Assembly (NCBI GenBank): GCA_947492105.1
Contig: CANLMN010000019.1
Coordinates: forward strand, 32,624-96,623
Reading direction: 5' to 3'
From: an uncultured Aquimarina sp.
GTDB lineage: Bacteria; Bacteroidota; Bacteroidia; Flavobacteriales; Flavobacteriaceae
Length of the DNA: 64,000 nucleotides
Position 1 is the first letter of the stretch. Each line of letters opens with the position of its first letter. The notes beneath the pieces were generated by a model, which was not told where the DNA came from, searched no databases, and saw nothing but the letters and a program-made list of their open reading frames with translations. Of the stretch, positions 27,119 through 36,085 are shown one piece after another. The translations under genes were made by a program, and so were the position numbers.

Positions 27119-28372
27119 TTACCATTCATTAACCCGATTGGCATCCAGTTTTACAAAGATAAAGAGCAGAATGGTAAAGCCCCATAATCCTGATCCTCCA
27201 TAACTAAAAAATGGGAGCGGAATCCCAACAGTAGGTAGTAATCCAGTCACCATACCAATATTGACAACAAAATGAATGAACAAAATACCCGCAACACTAT
27301 ACCCATACACTCTACTGAACTGTGACTTGGATCGTTCTGCCATATGGAGAATGCGCAAAAAGAGTGTTGTGAACAAAATGATTAATAACGTACTTCCCAA
27401 AAATCCCCACTCTTCTCCTACGGTACTAAAGATATAATCTGTATGCTGCTCTGGAACAAAATTCCCTTTGGTTTGTGTGCCCTGTGTCCACCCTTTGCCT
27501 AACCAGCCTCCACTGCCAATAGCAATTTCACTTTGGTTGGTGTTGTAGCCAATTCCTTGAGAATCTACTTCTTTGCCTAGTACAATGTTAAAGCGATCTC
27601 GATGTCGTTGCTCAAATACATTGTTAAAAATATAATTCACCGAAAATGAAAAAGTAATTATTGCTAGTAAAGTAATGAGATATGCGGAGTAATTGGGTTT
27701 TTTGTTACGGTTGATGATGAGTAAGGTTATTATTGATAAAAAGAGAACGCCTACTACCCAATATGGACCTATAAGTAAGGTGGTTACGAATAATACAATA
27801 GCAGAAGCTCCAAAAATTAGATAGTTGACGGATAGTCCCTCTCTATATAGGGGGAAGAAAAAAGCGACATACACTAAAGCACTTCCAGGATCTGGTTGTG
27901 GGATAATGATCAAGGCTGGTAAGGCGATAATTAAAAATGCTTTGAGCTGATGATTCAGGATTTTGATATTGGTTTGTAAATCACTTATAAATTTCGCCAC
28001 TGCCAATGCCGTGGCTGCTTTTGCAAATTCTGAAGGTTGCAGTCCCATAAAACCCAAATTGTACCAAGAGGTGGCTCCAGAAATAGTTTTTCCAAAAACA
28101 AATAACCCTAGTAATGAGAGTAAGGATGCTACGTAAATGACACTAGAAAAGCGTTCATAAAATTTAGCTTCTAAGGCAAGTATGATTACGATTAGTATAA
28201 TGCTCAAGGCAATCCACAGGAGTTGTTTGGTGTGCGGCTCATCCATATTAAAAACAAACCCTCCATCCCCACCATAAGAGGCAGAATAGATATTGATCCA
28301 TCCAAAAATAATTAATAAAAAATAGATAAGGATAGTGAGCCAGTCTATTGCTCCTACTATGGATCTTGCCAT
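27119..28372 (-). CDS. rodA: Rod shape-determining protein RodA
   Basis: A 417-residue SEDS-family peptidoglycan glycosyltransferase of the elongasome, with about 10 membrane helices. Signatures include GATSWYNLGFMGLQPSEFAK in the middle, VPEQHTDYIFSTVGEEWGFLG, and the C-terminal VGIPLPFFSYGGSGLWGF. RodA polymerises lipid II together with PBP2 during side-wall growth. Its ATG overlaps the last base of the pbp2 stop codon, so the two are translationally coupled, matching their physical complex. It is the last gene of the mre operon. Confidence 0.95.
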   Translation of the reverse strand: MARSIVGAIDWLTILIYFLLIIFGWINIYSASYGGDGGFVFNMDEPHTKQLLWIALSIILIVIILALEAKFYERFSSVIYVASLLSLLGLFVFGKTISGATSWYNLGFMGLQPSEFAKAATALAVAKFISDLQTNIKILNHQLKAFLIIALPALIIIPQPDPGSALVYVAFFFPLYREGLSVNYLIFGASAIVLFVTTLLIGPYWVVGVLFLSIITLLIINRNKKPNYSAYLITLLAIITFSFSVNYIFNNVFEQRHRDRFNIVLGKEVDSQGIGYNTNQSEIAIGSGGWLGKGWTQGTQTKGNFVPEQHTDYIFSTVGEEWGFLGSTLLIILFTTLFLRILHMAERSKSQFSRVYGYSVAGILFIHFVVNIGMVTGLLPTVGIPLPFFSYGGSGLWGFTILLFIFVKLDANRVNEW

Positions 28373-30243
28373 TATTGATTGATTTTAAAAGGTTCGCCAC
28401 TGTATGGTTTGGCATATTCTTCTTCTAGGCTGTGTGAGAGAATCCATTCTTCTAAATCTTTGCGGCTAATATCATCATGGATATATTTTTCGATCATAAG
28501 ACTTGCTATGCGCCCAGCGTATCGTGCTCCCCAATATCCATTTTCTACAAAAACGGCCAAGGCGATTTTTGGATTTTCTTTGGGGGCAAAAGCAATAAAA
28601 ATTGAATGATCTGTGAGCTGCGTCCGTTTTCCATCAATTTTTACATAATTCTCTGCAGTACCTGTTTTGCCACAAATAGGAATATCTTTGACTTGTAGAA
28701 AACTTGCGGTTCCGTTGGTGAATACTTCCCGCATTCCATCGATTACAGGTTCAAAATGTTTAGGTGCAATAGTTGTATGATTAGGTTTGGTGTATAAGGT
28801 GTCTTGGATTGGTTGATTGTTTATTTTTTTGATAATATGAGGTCGATAATAAAAACCTTTGTTAGCAATAGCTGCGGTCATATTAGCCAGCTGTATTGGT
28901 GTAGCTAATACTTCTCCTTGGCCAATAGCGTTAGAGATAGTTCCTGTTGCGTACCATTTGTATTTTGGGTATTGGTATGCACGATTGTAGTATGTCGAAT
29001 CTGGAATAAGACCTCTTTTGCCTACTGGTAAGTCGTATCCCAGATAATTGCCCAGGCCAAAACTTTCAACATGCTTTTCCCAATTAGCAATACCTAATTG
29101 GGGACGTGGGTATTTTTCTATAATTCGACGATATACGGTGGCAAAATAAGCGTTACAAGAGTGTGCAATACCAGACACCATACTCAGGGGACTTCTGTGA
29201 GAATGACACCCTAATCTTCGGTTGTTCCGTCCGTAATAATAGCCGTTTCTGCAGGAAATGTGTTCTTCTGTGTCAATGACATTCTCTTGTAGGCCAATTA
29301 ATGCTGTGATGGTTTTGAATGGAGATCCAGGAGGGTATTCTCCCATTAGACCTCTGTCATACAATGGATTTGCGATAGAGTCATAATAGAGTTTTGTGAA
29401 GTTTTTGGATCGTTTTCTACCAACTAATAGATCAGGAGCGTAATTTGGTGCGGTGACCAAGGCTAATATTTCTCCTGTCTTTGGTTCTATGGCTACAATG
29501 CCTCCTCTTTTGTTGGTCATTAATTTTTCTCCATATGCTTGTAGTTTTGCGTCTATGGTTAGAGTGATGTCTTTTCCGCGTACAGGAAGTGTATCGTATT
29601 TTCCGTCTTTGAAGGGGCCGATTTCTCTATTAAAACGGTCTTTTTGGAGATATTTGACTCCTTTTATGCCTCGCAGTTCTTCTTCATATTGTCCTTCTAC
29701 ACCTTGCATGCCGATCAAATCACCGGAGATATAATAGGGTTTTTTTTCTATAATACGATCATTTACTTCTTGGATATATCCTAGTACGTTGGCTGCGTTT
29801 TTGGTTTTATAACTTCTTAAAGATCTTTTTTGGATATAGAATCCTTCGTATTTTCTGGTTTTTTCTTGGAGATAGGCATATTCATCTTTGGTGAGTTGCG
29901 GTACAATTACAGAGGGTAGTCGGGGAGAATAATTCCGTGCCTTTCTGAGTTTTTTGAGTAATACTTCCTTTTCAATTTTCAGGATTTTGCAAAACTCTAG
30001 GGTATCAAATGGTTTTAAGTCTCTCGGTATGACCATAACATCGTATGAAGGCTGGTTTTCTACCAAAAGATTGTCGTTTCGATCAAAGATGTAACCACGC
30101 TGTGGGTAGTCGTAAATGATTTTGACAGCATTTCCTTCAGAGAGTGCAGCAAAAGAGGTGTTGTATACCTGAAGATAAAAAAGACGTCCAATGAAGACCA
30201 GTCCAGAAACTATAATTATACTATATAAAACTAGTTTACGCAT
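28372..30243 (-). CDS. mrdA: Penicillin-binding protein 2 (elongation-specific transpeptidase)
   Basis: A 623-residue class B PBP that cross-links peptidoglycan with RodA. An N-terminal membrane anchor (residues 5-22) is followed by the PBP dimerisation domain (DYPQRGYIFDRNDNLLVEN). The transpeptidase domain has the active Ser in PPGSPFKTITAL (SxxK), the SxN motif in AHSCNAYF, and the KTG motif in ICGKTGTAENYV. GQGEVLATPIQLANMTAAIA is also typical. It ends one base into rodA and starts 22 bp after mreD. Confidence 0.95.
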   Translation of the reverse strand: MRKLVLYSIIIVSGLVFIGRLFYLQVYNTSFAALSEGNAVKIIYDYPQRGYIFDRNDNLLVENQPSYDVMVIPRDLKPFDTLEFCKILKIEKEVLLKKLRKARNYSPRLPSVIVPQLTKDEYAYLQEKTRKYEGFYIQKRSLRSYKTKNAANVLGYIQEVNDRIIEKKPYYISGDLIGMQGVEGQYEEELRGIKGVKYLQKDRFNREIGPFKDGKYDTLPVRGKDITLTIDAKLQAYGEKLMTNKRGGIVAIEPKTGEILALVTAPNYAPDLLVGRKRSKNFTKLYYDSIANPLYDRGLMGEYPPGSPFKTITALIGLQENVIDTEEHISCRNGYYYGRNNRRLGCHSHRSPLSMVSGIAHSCNAYFATVYRRIIEKYPRPQLGIANWEKHVESFGLGNYLGYDLPVGKRGLIPDSTYYNRAYQYPKYKWYATGTISNAIGQGEVLATPIQLANMTAAIANKGFYYRPHIIKKINNQPIQDTLYTKPNHTTIAPKHFEPVIDGMREVFTNGTASFLQVKDIPICGKTGTAENYVKIDGKRTQLTDHSIFIAFAPKENPKIALAVFVENGYWGARYAGRIASLMIEKYIHDDISRKDLEEWILSHSLEEEYAKPYSGEPFKINQ

Positions 30244-30265
30244 TTTTTTTGCTGTTAGTCTTTGG

Positions 30266-30766
30266 CTATTTTCTTCGGAAAATAATTAGAAATAGCATGC
30301 TCAGAATTGTAGTAAAGATAGCTGAAAATGCGATCTTTTTCAAAGTCAATACTAGAAGATTTAGATTGAAAACTTCGAGAAAAAATAAGCAACTATGATG
30401 GGTGACGATCATGAGGGTCAGGTAGAGTGTTAGCTCTCCGGGAGATATGTTGCCAAATTTTAATGTTTGGAACTCATAACTGACACCAAAGATCCAGCGT
30501 AGGATAATGGGGCGTATAAAGGCAATTAGTAAGCATGAGGCTGCGTGTACCCCTCCTGAGTTACTAAACATGTCTATAGAGAGTCCTAATAGGAAACTCA
30601 AAAGCAAAAAAACACTTCTATTTGGGTTTAAGGGAAACAGTAAGATAAACAACAAATAGGGATAGGGATTGATGTGTCCTAGAAAATTAATGTGATTAAA
30701 CAGTAATACCTGTAGGAGTCCCAGAAAAAGAAAACGGCCGATATTAAGTACTATGGTGTTATTCAT
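30266..30766 (-). CDS. mreD: Rod shape-determining protein MreD
   Basis: A 166-residue integral membrane protein with about five helices. Sequence conservation in this family is low, but position between mreC and pbp2, length and hydrophobic profile identify it. Segments include HINPYPYLLFILLFPLNPNR and LGLSIDMFSNSGGVHAASCL, the latter typical of flavobacterial MreD. MreD helps assemble the elongasome with MreB, MreC, RodA and PBP2. Its start overlaps the end of mreC by 8 bp. Confidence 0.92.
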   Translation of the reverse strand: MNNTIVLNIGRFLFLGLLQVLLFNHINFLGHINPYPYLLFILLFPLNPNRSVFLLLSFLLGLSIDMFSNSGGVHAASCLLIAFIRPIILRWIFGVSYEFQTLKFGNISPGELTLYLTLMIVTHHSCLFFLEVFNLNLLVLTLKKIAFSAIFTTILSMLFLIIFRRK

Positions 30767-31595
30767 CTGGTGTTTCTCCTGTTTCTAATTGTTTGATTTC
30801 TGCGGCATCTCTGTTTTCTATAATATACACAAAACCTATATTGGTCATGTCATTAAATAATTTGACATCTATTAGGTAGTAGCTGTCATTTACATCTAAT
30901 TTATAGTCGCTAATAGTTCCTATTGGGATTCCTTTTGGAAAAATTGTGGAGCGACCTCCGGTCATAATAGTATCTCCGATTTTTACGGGAGCTAGCCTTG
31001 GAATTACTTCTAGCTGTGCAATATTGGGATCTTTGCCGTTCCAGATTAGCGAACCATAATGCTCACTCTTTTTGAGTTGAGCGTTGATTCTAGAATTGCT
31101 GTTTAGGATAGAGATTACACGACCGTAATTATGAGAAGTATTTTCTATGATACCTATAATACCTTTGTCTGTAATCACTCCCATATCGGGAATGATACTA
31201 TCGTGTTTTCCTTTGTTTATGGTTAGGTAATTGTCAGGTTTGTTGTAGGAGTTATTAATGACTCTTGCGGTGCTATAATGGTAGGTTTTGACTGGTGCTA
31301 GCGAGTCATTTGTGTGATTGATTATTGATAAGGTATCTAATTGGGAGTTTTGAAGCAGATTGTGTAATCGCTTGTTCTCTTCTAATAATCGTTCGTTTTG
31401 TTCCTTTAGTTTTAGGTAGTCAGAAATTGATGCTGACCAATTATATAAACCTCCGCTGATAAAATTTGTAGAGCTTATAAACTTGCTACGATGATAGGTG
31501 TGGGATTGTATAGTGAGTGCTAGTGATATAAAAAGCAGCAATAAAAAAAGTAGAAAATTTTTATTACGAATAAGAAAATTAACTATTTGCTGCAT
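30759..31595 (-). CDS. mreC: Rod shape-determining protein MreC
   Basis: A 278-residue protein with one N-terminal membrane helix (residues 12-30), a coiled coil at about residues 60-95 (LKEQNERLLEENKRLHNLLQ) and a periplasmic beta domain (INKGKHDSIIPDMGVITDKG, GIIENTSHNYGRVISILN, GDTIMTGGRSTIFPKGIPIG). MreC links the cytoplasmic MreB filament to PBP2 in the periplasm. The order mreB-mreC-mreD is the standard one. The C-terminus overlaps mreD by 8 bp. Confidence 0.94.
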   Translation of the reverse strand: MQQIVNFLIRNKNFLLFLLLLFISLALTIQSHTYHRSKFISSTNFISGGLYNWSASISDYLKLKEQNERLLEENKRLHNLLQNSQLDTLSIINHTNDSLAPVKTYHYSTARVINNSYNKPDNYLTINKGKHDSIIPDMGVITDKGIIGIIENTSHNYGRVISILNSNSRINAQLKKSEHYGSLIWNGKDPNIAQLEVIPRLAPVKIGDTIMTGGRSTIFPKGIPIGTISDYKLDVNDSYYLIDVKLFNDMTNIGFVYIIENRDAAEIKQLETGETPDE

Positions 31596-31694
31596 TGATA
31601 TGCTTCTTGGGTTTTGTTCGTCGTTTTTTGGTGTCTTAAATAGTTCTTATAAAGAAACTGAATTGACAAAGTATTAACCGATTTTTTGGATTAT

Positions 31695-32723
31695 TTATTT
31701 TATTAAAACACTTTTATAACGATTTAAACTTTTTAACGTGATTCCAGTTCCCCGAACGACAGCTCTTAGGGGATCTTCTGCTATATATACGGGTAAATCT
31801 GTTTTTTGAGACAAACGTTTGTCTAGACCTCTAAGCATAGAACCTCCTCCTGCTAAATAAATTCCTGTGTTATAGATGTCGGCAGCTAATTCTGGTGGAG
31901 TTTGTGAGAGGGTTTCCATAACGGCATCCTCAATTCGTAAAATAGATTTGTCTAGAGCCTTTGCGATTTCTCTAAAGGAGATTTGAACTTGTTTTGGTTT
32001 TCCTGTAAGAAGATCCCGACCCTGTACACTCATGTCTTCTGGAGGTAGTTCCAAATCTTCTGTGGCAGATCCAATTTGTATTTTTATCTTTTCTGCAGTA
32101 CGCTCTCCAACATATAAATTGTGTTGTGTGCGCATATAATAGATGATGTCATTAGTAAATACGTCTCCTGCAATCTTGATAGACTTATCACAAACAATCC
32201 CGCCCAATGCGATAACGGCAATTTCTGTTGTACCTCCTCCTATGTCTACAATCATATTACCTTTTGGTTGCATGATGTCAATACCGATCCCTATAGCTGC
32301 TGCCATAGGTTCGTGGATGAGGTATACTTCTTTGCCATTAACACGCTCTGCACTTTCCTTTACAGCGCGCATTTCTACTTCTGTAATCCCTGACGGAATA
32401 CAGATGACCATACGTAATGCAGGAGTAAACAATTTCTTTTTTAATGCAGGTATGTCTTTGATGAACATACTGATCATCTTTTCACTAGCATCAAAATCTG
32501 CAATAACGCCATCCTTTAGTGGACGGATTGTTTTTATGTTTTCATGAGTTTTTCCCTGCATCATGGCAGCTTTTTGTCCTACAGCAATGATTTTTCCTGT
32601 GGTACGATCACGTGCCACGATGGATGGACTATCCACGACTACTTTATCATTGTGTATTACCAGAGTATTCGCCGTTCCAAGATCGATGGCGATTTCTTCT
32701 GTCAAGAAATCAAAAAATCCCAT
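31695..32723 (-). CDS. mreB: Rod shape-determining protein MreB
   Basis: A 342-residue actin-like ATPase that forms membrane-associated filaments directing side-wall synthesis. The five actin-fold motifs can be read: phosphate-1 EIAIDLGTANTLVIHND, connect-1 LIHEPMAAAIGIG, phosphate-2 MIVDIGGGTTEIAVIALGG, adenosine GIYLAGGGSMLRGLDKRLSQ, and connect-2 near the C-terminus. It begins the mreBCD-pbp2-rodA run, 92 bp after purH on the same strand, so readthrough from purH is possible. Confidence 0.96.
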   Translation of the reverse strand: MGFFDFLTEEIAIDLGTANTLVIHNDKVVVDSPSIVARDRTTGKIIAVGQKAAMMQGKTHENIKTIRPLKDGVIADFDASEKMISMFIKDIPALKKKLFTPALRMVICIPSGITEVEMRAVKESAERVNGKEVYLIHEPMAAAIGIGIDIMQPKGNMIVDIGGGTTEIAVIALGGIVCDKSIKIAGDVFTNDIIYYMRTQHNLYVGERTAEKIKIQIGSATEDLELPPEDMSVQGRDLLTGKPKQVQISFREIAKALDKSILRIEDAVMETLSQTPPELAADIYNTGIYLAGGGSMLRGLDKRLSQKTDLPVYIAEDPLRAVVRGTGITLKSLNRYKSVLIK

Positions 32724-32815
32724 ATATGCAAGAGCTAAAAGTTACTTTTTAATGATTTAATAAAATAATAATAGTAAATGTACTAAAATTAATATATAAT
32801 CAGGGTTGGAAACCT

Positions 32816-34348
32816 TTAATGTTTAAAGTGGCGTGTTCCCGTCATGACCATAGAAATTCCGTTAGCATCACAGTAATCAATACTTAGTTGATCTTTGATA
32901 GAGCCCCCAGGTTGTATCACAGAAGTAATTCCGGCCTTGTCTGCAAGTTCTACGCAGTCAGGAAAAGGGAAAAAGGCATCGCTGGCCATTACTGCTCCTT
33001 TGAGGTCAAAATTAAAACTAGTCGCTTTTTCTACCGCATGGCGCAAAGCATCTACACGAGATGTTTGTCCTGTGCCACTAGCAAATAACTGTTTGTTTTT
33101 GGTAAAAACGATCGTGTTTGATTTTGTGTGTTTGCAAATTTTTGAAGCAAACAGTAGATCCGCCTCTTCTGCTGTCGTAGGAGCGATCTTTGTTACGGTT
33201 TTTAAATCTTCTTTGGCATCCGTTTTGGTATCTTTTTCTTGTACCAAGGTTCCGTTGAGACAGGTACGTATTTGCGTATTTGGTAATTGGGCATCTTTTT
33301 GGACTAAAATGATGCGGTTCTTTTTTCCTTTTAGCAAAGTCAAAGCTTCATCACTATAACTAGGTGCAATAACAACTTCGCAGAATAACTTATGAATTTC
33401 TTCAGCAGTTGCAGCATCTATAATGGTGTTGCTAATAAGGACACCTCCAAATGCAGAGGTTGGATCTCCAGCCAGCGCATCTATATAGGCCTGATGTAAG
33501 GTTTCGCGTTGTGCTAATCCACAAGCATTATTGTGTTTTAGAATGGCAAAGGTAGGGGCTTCTCCTTGGAATTCTCCAATAAGATTTACCGCAGCATCTA
33601 CATCAAGTAGATTGTTGTATGATAACTCTTTTCCATGCAAATGATCAAACATCTCTTGGAAATTACCATAGAAATATCCTTTTTGATGCGGGTTTTCGCC
33701 ATATCGTAATTCTTTACCTTGATTTTCGCTTATTTTCAGTGTCTCAATGTTCTGATCGAGGTTGAAATAGTTGAAAATTGCAGTGTCATAATGAGAAGAT
33801 ACTTGGAAGGCTTTTGCAGCAAAACGTTTGCGGTTTTCTATAGAAATAGCTCCATTTCCTTCTTCTAGAACATTTAAAAACTCTGCGTAATCATCAACAG
33901 AGGAGACACAAGTAACATCAGCAAAATTCTTGGCAGCAGCCCTGATGAGAGAAATACCACCGATATCAATTTTTTCGATAATATCCTGTTCCTTAGCGCC
34001 AGAGGCTACTGTTTTTTCAAAAGGATATAAGTCAACGATGACAATGTCCAATTGTGGGATATCATATTCGGCAAGTTCGTTGACATCACTATCGTTATTC
34101 TGTCTGTTCAGGATTCCTCCAAAAACTTTGGGATGTAGCGTTTTTACGCGACCACCAAGTATAGATGGGTATGAGGTAACATCCTCGACAGGGACAACAT
34201 CAATTCCGAGCTCTTTGATAAAAGTTTCTGTACCTCCGGTTGAGTAGATTTTAATACCTAAAGCATCCATTTTTTGTACGATCGGAGCTAGTCCGTCTTT
34301 ACTGAAAACAGATATCAATGCAGATTTTGCAGTTTTTGAGTCACTCAT
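32816..34348 (-). CDS. purH: Bifunctional AICAR formyltransferase/IMP cyclohydrolase PurH
   Basis: A 510-residue enzyme for the last two steps of purine synthesis: AICAR plus 10-formyl-THF to FAICAR, then ring closure to IMP. The N-terminal MGS-like IMP cyclohydrolase domain (about residues 1-190) has the signature STGGTETFIKELGIDVVPVE and GGRVKTLHPKVFGGIL. The C-terminal transformylase has ELRYGENPHQKGYFYG, FAILKHNNACGLAQ with the catalytic Lys-His, and ASDAFFPFPD. It lies upstream of mreB, a neighbourhood seen in related Bacteroidota. Confidence 0.96.
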   Translation of the reverse strand: MSDSKTAKSALISVFSKDGLAPIVQKMDALGIKIYSTGGTETFIKELGIDVVPVEDVTSYPSILGGRVKTLHPKVFGGILNRQNNDSDVNELAEYDIPQLDIVIVDLYPFEKTVASGAKEQDIIEKIDIGGISLIRAAAKNFADVTCVSSVDDYAEFLNVLEEGNGAISIENRKRFAAKAFQVSSHYDTAIFNYFNLDQNIETLKISENQGKELRYGENPHQKGYFYGNFQEMFDHLHGKELSYNNLLDVDAAVNLIGEFQGEAPTFAILKHNNACGLAQRETLHQAYIDALAGDPTSAFGGVLISNTIIDAATAEEIHKLFCEVVIAPSYSDEALTLLKGKKNRIILVQKDAQLPNTQIRTCLNGTLVQEKDTKTDAKEDLKTVTKIAPTTAEEADLLFASKICKHTKSNTIVFTKNKQLFASGTGQTSRVDALRHAVEKATSFNFDLKGAVMASDAFFPFPDCVELADKAGITSVIQPGGSIKDQLSIDYCDANGISMVMTGTRHFKH

Positions 34349-34419
34349 TGCTAAATGATTTTTCCTTCTATTGCGGCAAATATGCCTAGAAAAGGATTAT
34401 GGTTATAATTTTGAAAATG

Positions 34420-34427
34420 CAAAAATA
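34420..34427 (-). promoter_or_regulatory. Bacteroidota -7 promoter element (TATTTTTG) for purH
   Basis: Minus-strand 34427-34420 reads TATTTTTG, fitting TAnnTTTG, 71 bp before the purH ATG. A TTG lies upstream with a spacing of 14 bp, shorter than usual, so the call is tentative. Confidence 0.35.
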
Positions 34428-34545
34428 GTAATTAATCTCTCCAAAATGTGTATAAACTACTAGGAAATTATACAGTGCTTTGAGAAGTTCCTTTGTTAAA
34501 AACGTATTATCTTTACTAGAGCTTAATTGCACAAAGATTATTCGT

Positions 34546-35799
34546 ATGTTTCTATATTTGAGGGTTCTTAAAGAGAGTTTTAATTTTGCACTTAATGCGC
34601 TTGTAAACAATAAATTACGTACAATTCTTTCTTTATTGGGTGTTACAATAGGGATTTTTTCTATTATTGGTGTTTTGGCTGCAGTAGACTCCCTTCAAAA
34701 AGAGATTAAAGGGAGTATTAGTTCTTTGGATAACAGTACCATTTATTTAATGAAATATAAATTTGGCCCCACCGATATTCCAAAATGGAAACGTGACCAG
34801 TTCCCTGATGTAACGTATGAAGAGTATCAGTTTGTGAAAAAAAATGTACCGAATGCGGCCTATGTATCTTATTCCTTGAATGTAGGGGCAGAAACGATTA
34901 AATACCAAGATAGAGTTGTGAGTGAAGTAGGTGTTATACCTGTAACGTCAGAATATTATCATATTGAAGCGTTAGGGCTTAGGGATGGGCGTTTTTTTAA
35001 TGAATTAGAATCTGTAAATGGAGCACCTGTGATTATCTTGGGTGATGAGATCGCTGATGGTCTCTTTGGGGATGTGCCTTGTATAGGAAAGAAAATACGG
35101 TTGTATGGACGCAAGTTTACCGTGATTGGTGTTTTAGAAAAAGAAGGAACTGGGTTGTTTGGTGATTCCAAAGATTCCACGGTAATAGTTCCTGTGAATT
35201 TTGTGCGTCGAATTTATGGGGATAATAGTAAGGTGTCTTTTCCTGGGATTATAATTAAACCAGAATCAGGGATTGATTTATCGGAGTTTATCGCAATGTT
35301 AACGCAAAAAATGAGGCAACTTCGAGGATTAAAACCTGATCATATAGATGATTTTTTTGTGAATCAGTTACAGGGATTTGCAGATTTTATTGATGATATA
35401 ACATCAAAAATGAATTTAATTGGTTTGGTGATTAGTGCTTTCTCATTGTTAGTAGGTGGTTTTGGTATTGCTAATATCATGTTTGTTAGTGTCAAAGAGC
35501 GAACAAATTTAATTGGTATTCAAAAATCATTGGGAGCCAAAAATCGATTTATTTTATTTCAGTTTTTATTTGAAGCAATTATCTTGGCAGTTATAGGAGG
35601 ACTCATTGGGTTGGTTTTGGTGTGGGGTGTGTCATTGGTGGCATCTGCTTTTACTGGAGATTTTGAGTTTGTTTTGTCTTTGAAGAATATGTTTCTAGGC
35701 ACTGTAGTTTCTGCTATTATAGGATTAGTTTCGGGGATTATCCCTGCTGTTTCTGCATCTAGATTAGATCCCGTAGAGGCAATTAGAACAGGGATGTAG
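34546..35799 (+). CDS. MacB-like ABC transporter permease (FtsX/MacB_PCD)
   Basis: About 417 residues. One membrane helix near residues 20-42 follows LNALVNNKLRTILSLLGVTI, the typical MacB start. A large periplasmic MacB_PCD domain (about residues 45-270) comes next, then three C-terminal helices of the FtsX type (GLVISAFSLLVGGFGIANIM, VKERTNLIGIQKSLGAKNR, then SASRLDPVEAIRTGM at the end). These permeases act as mechanotransmission pumps or lipoprotein-release devices with a separate LolD/MacB-type ATPase, which is not adjacent here. The frame extends to a TTG at 34480, but the ATG at 34546 fits the family. Confidence 0.92.
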   Translation: MFLYLRVLKESFNFALNALVNNKLRTILSLLGVTIGIFSIIGVLAAVDSLQKEIKGSISSLDNSTIYLMKYKFGPTDIPKWKRDQFPDVTYEEYQFVKKNVPNAAYVSYSLNVGAETIKYQDRVVSEVGVIPVTSEYYHIEALGLRDGRFFNELESVNGAPVIILGDEIADGLFGDVPCIGKKIRLYGRKFTVIGVLEKEGTGLFGDSKDSTVIVPVNFVRRIYGDNSKVSFPGIIIKPESGIDLSEFIAMLTQKMRQLRGLKPDHIDDFFVNQLQGFADFIDDITSKMNLIGLVISAFSLLVGGFGIANIMFVSVKERTNLIGIQKSLGAKNRFILFQFLFEAIILAVIGGLIGLVLVWGVSLVASAFTGDFEFVLSLKNMFLGTVVSAIIGLVSGIIPAVSASRLDPVEAIRTGM

Positions 35800-36085
35800 T
35801 GTGGTTTCTGTTATAATGGTTATAGAGTATTGACGTTTTTCTTTCCTAGCGTACCGACGTATGATGTAGCTATTGCATTAAATGAGTTTTGTGCAAAAAA
35901 AATGTTTTTTTATTACCTTATGGAGAAGTCTGGTAAATAGTAAGTTGCTCAAAAATAAGCAAAGGATGTAGGCTTGTTTGTCATGACTTGGTAATAATAT
36001 TAAGTCATTCTCGTTAGCTTATGGACTAGTATCTAGTAAGAAAAACTGGTATTGGTCGTGTAGAACTTTTAAATCATTTGGTGTT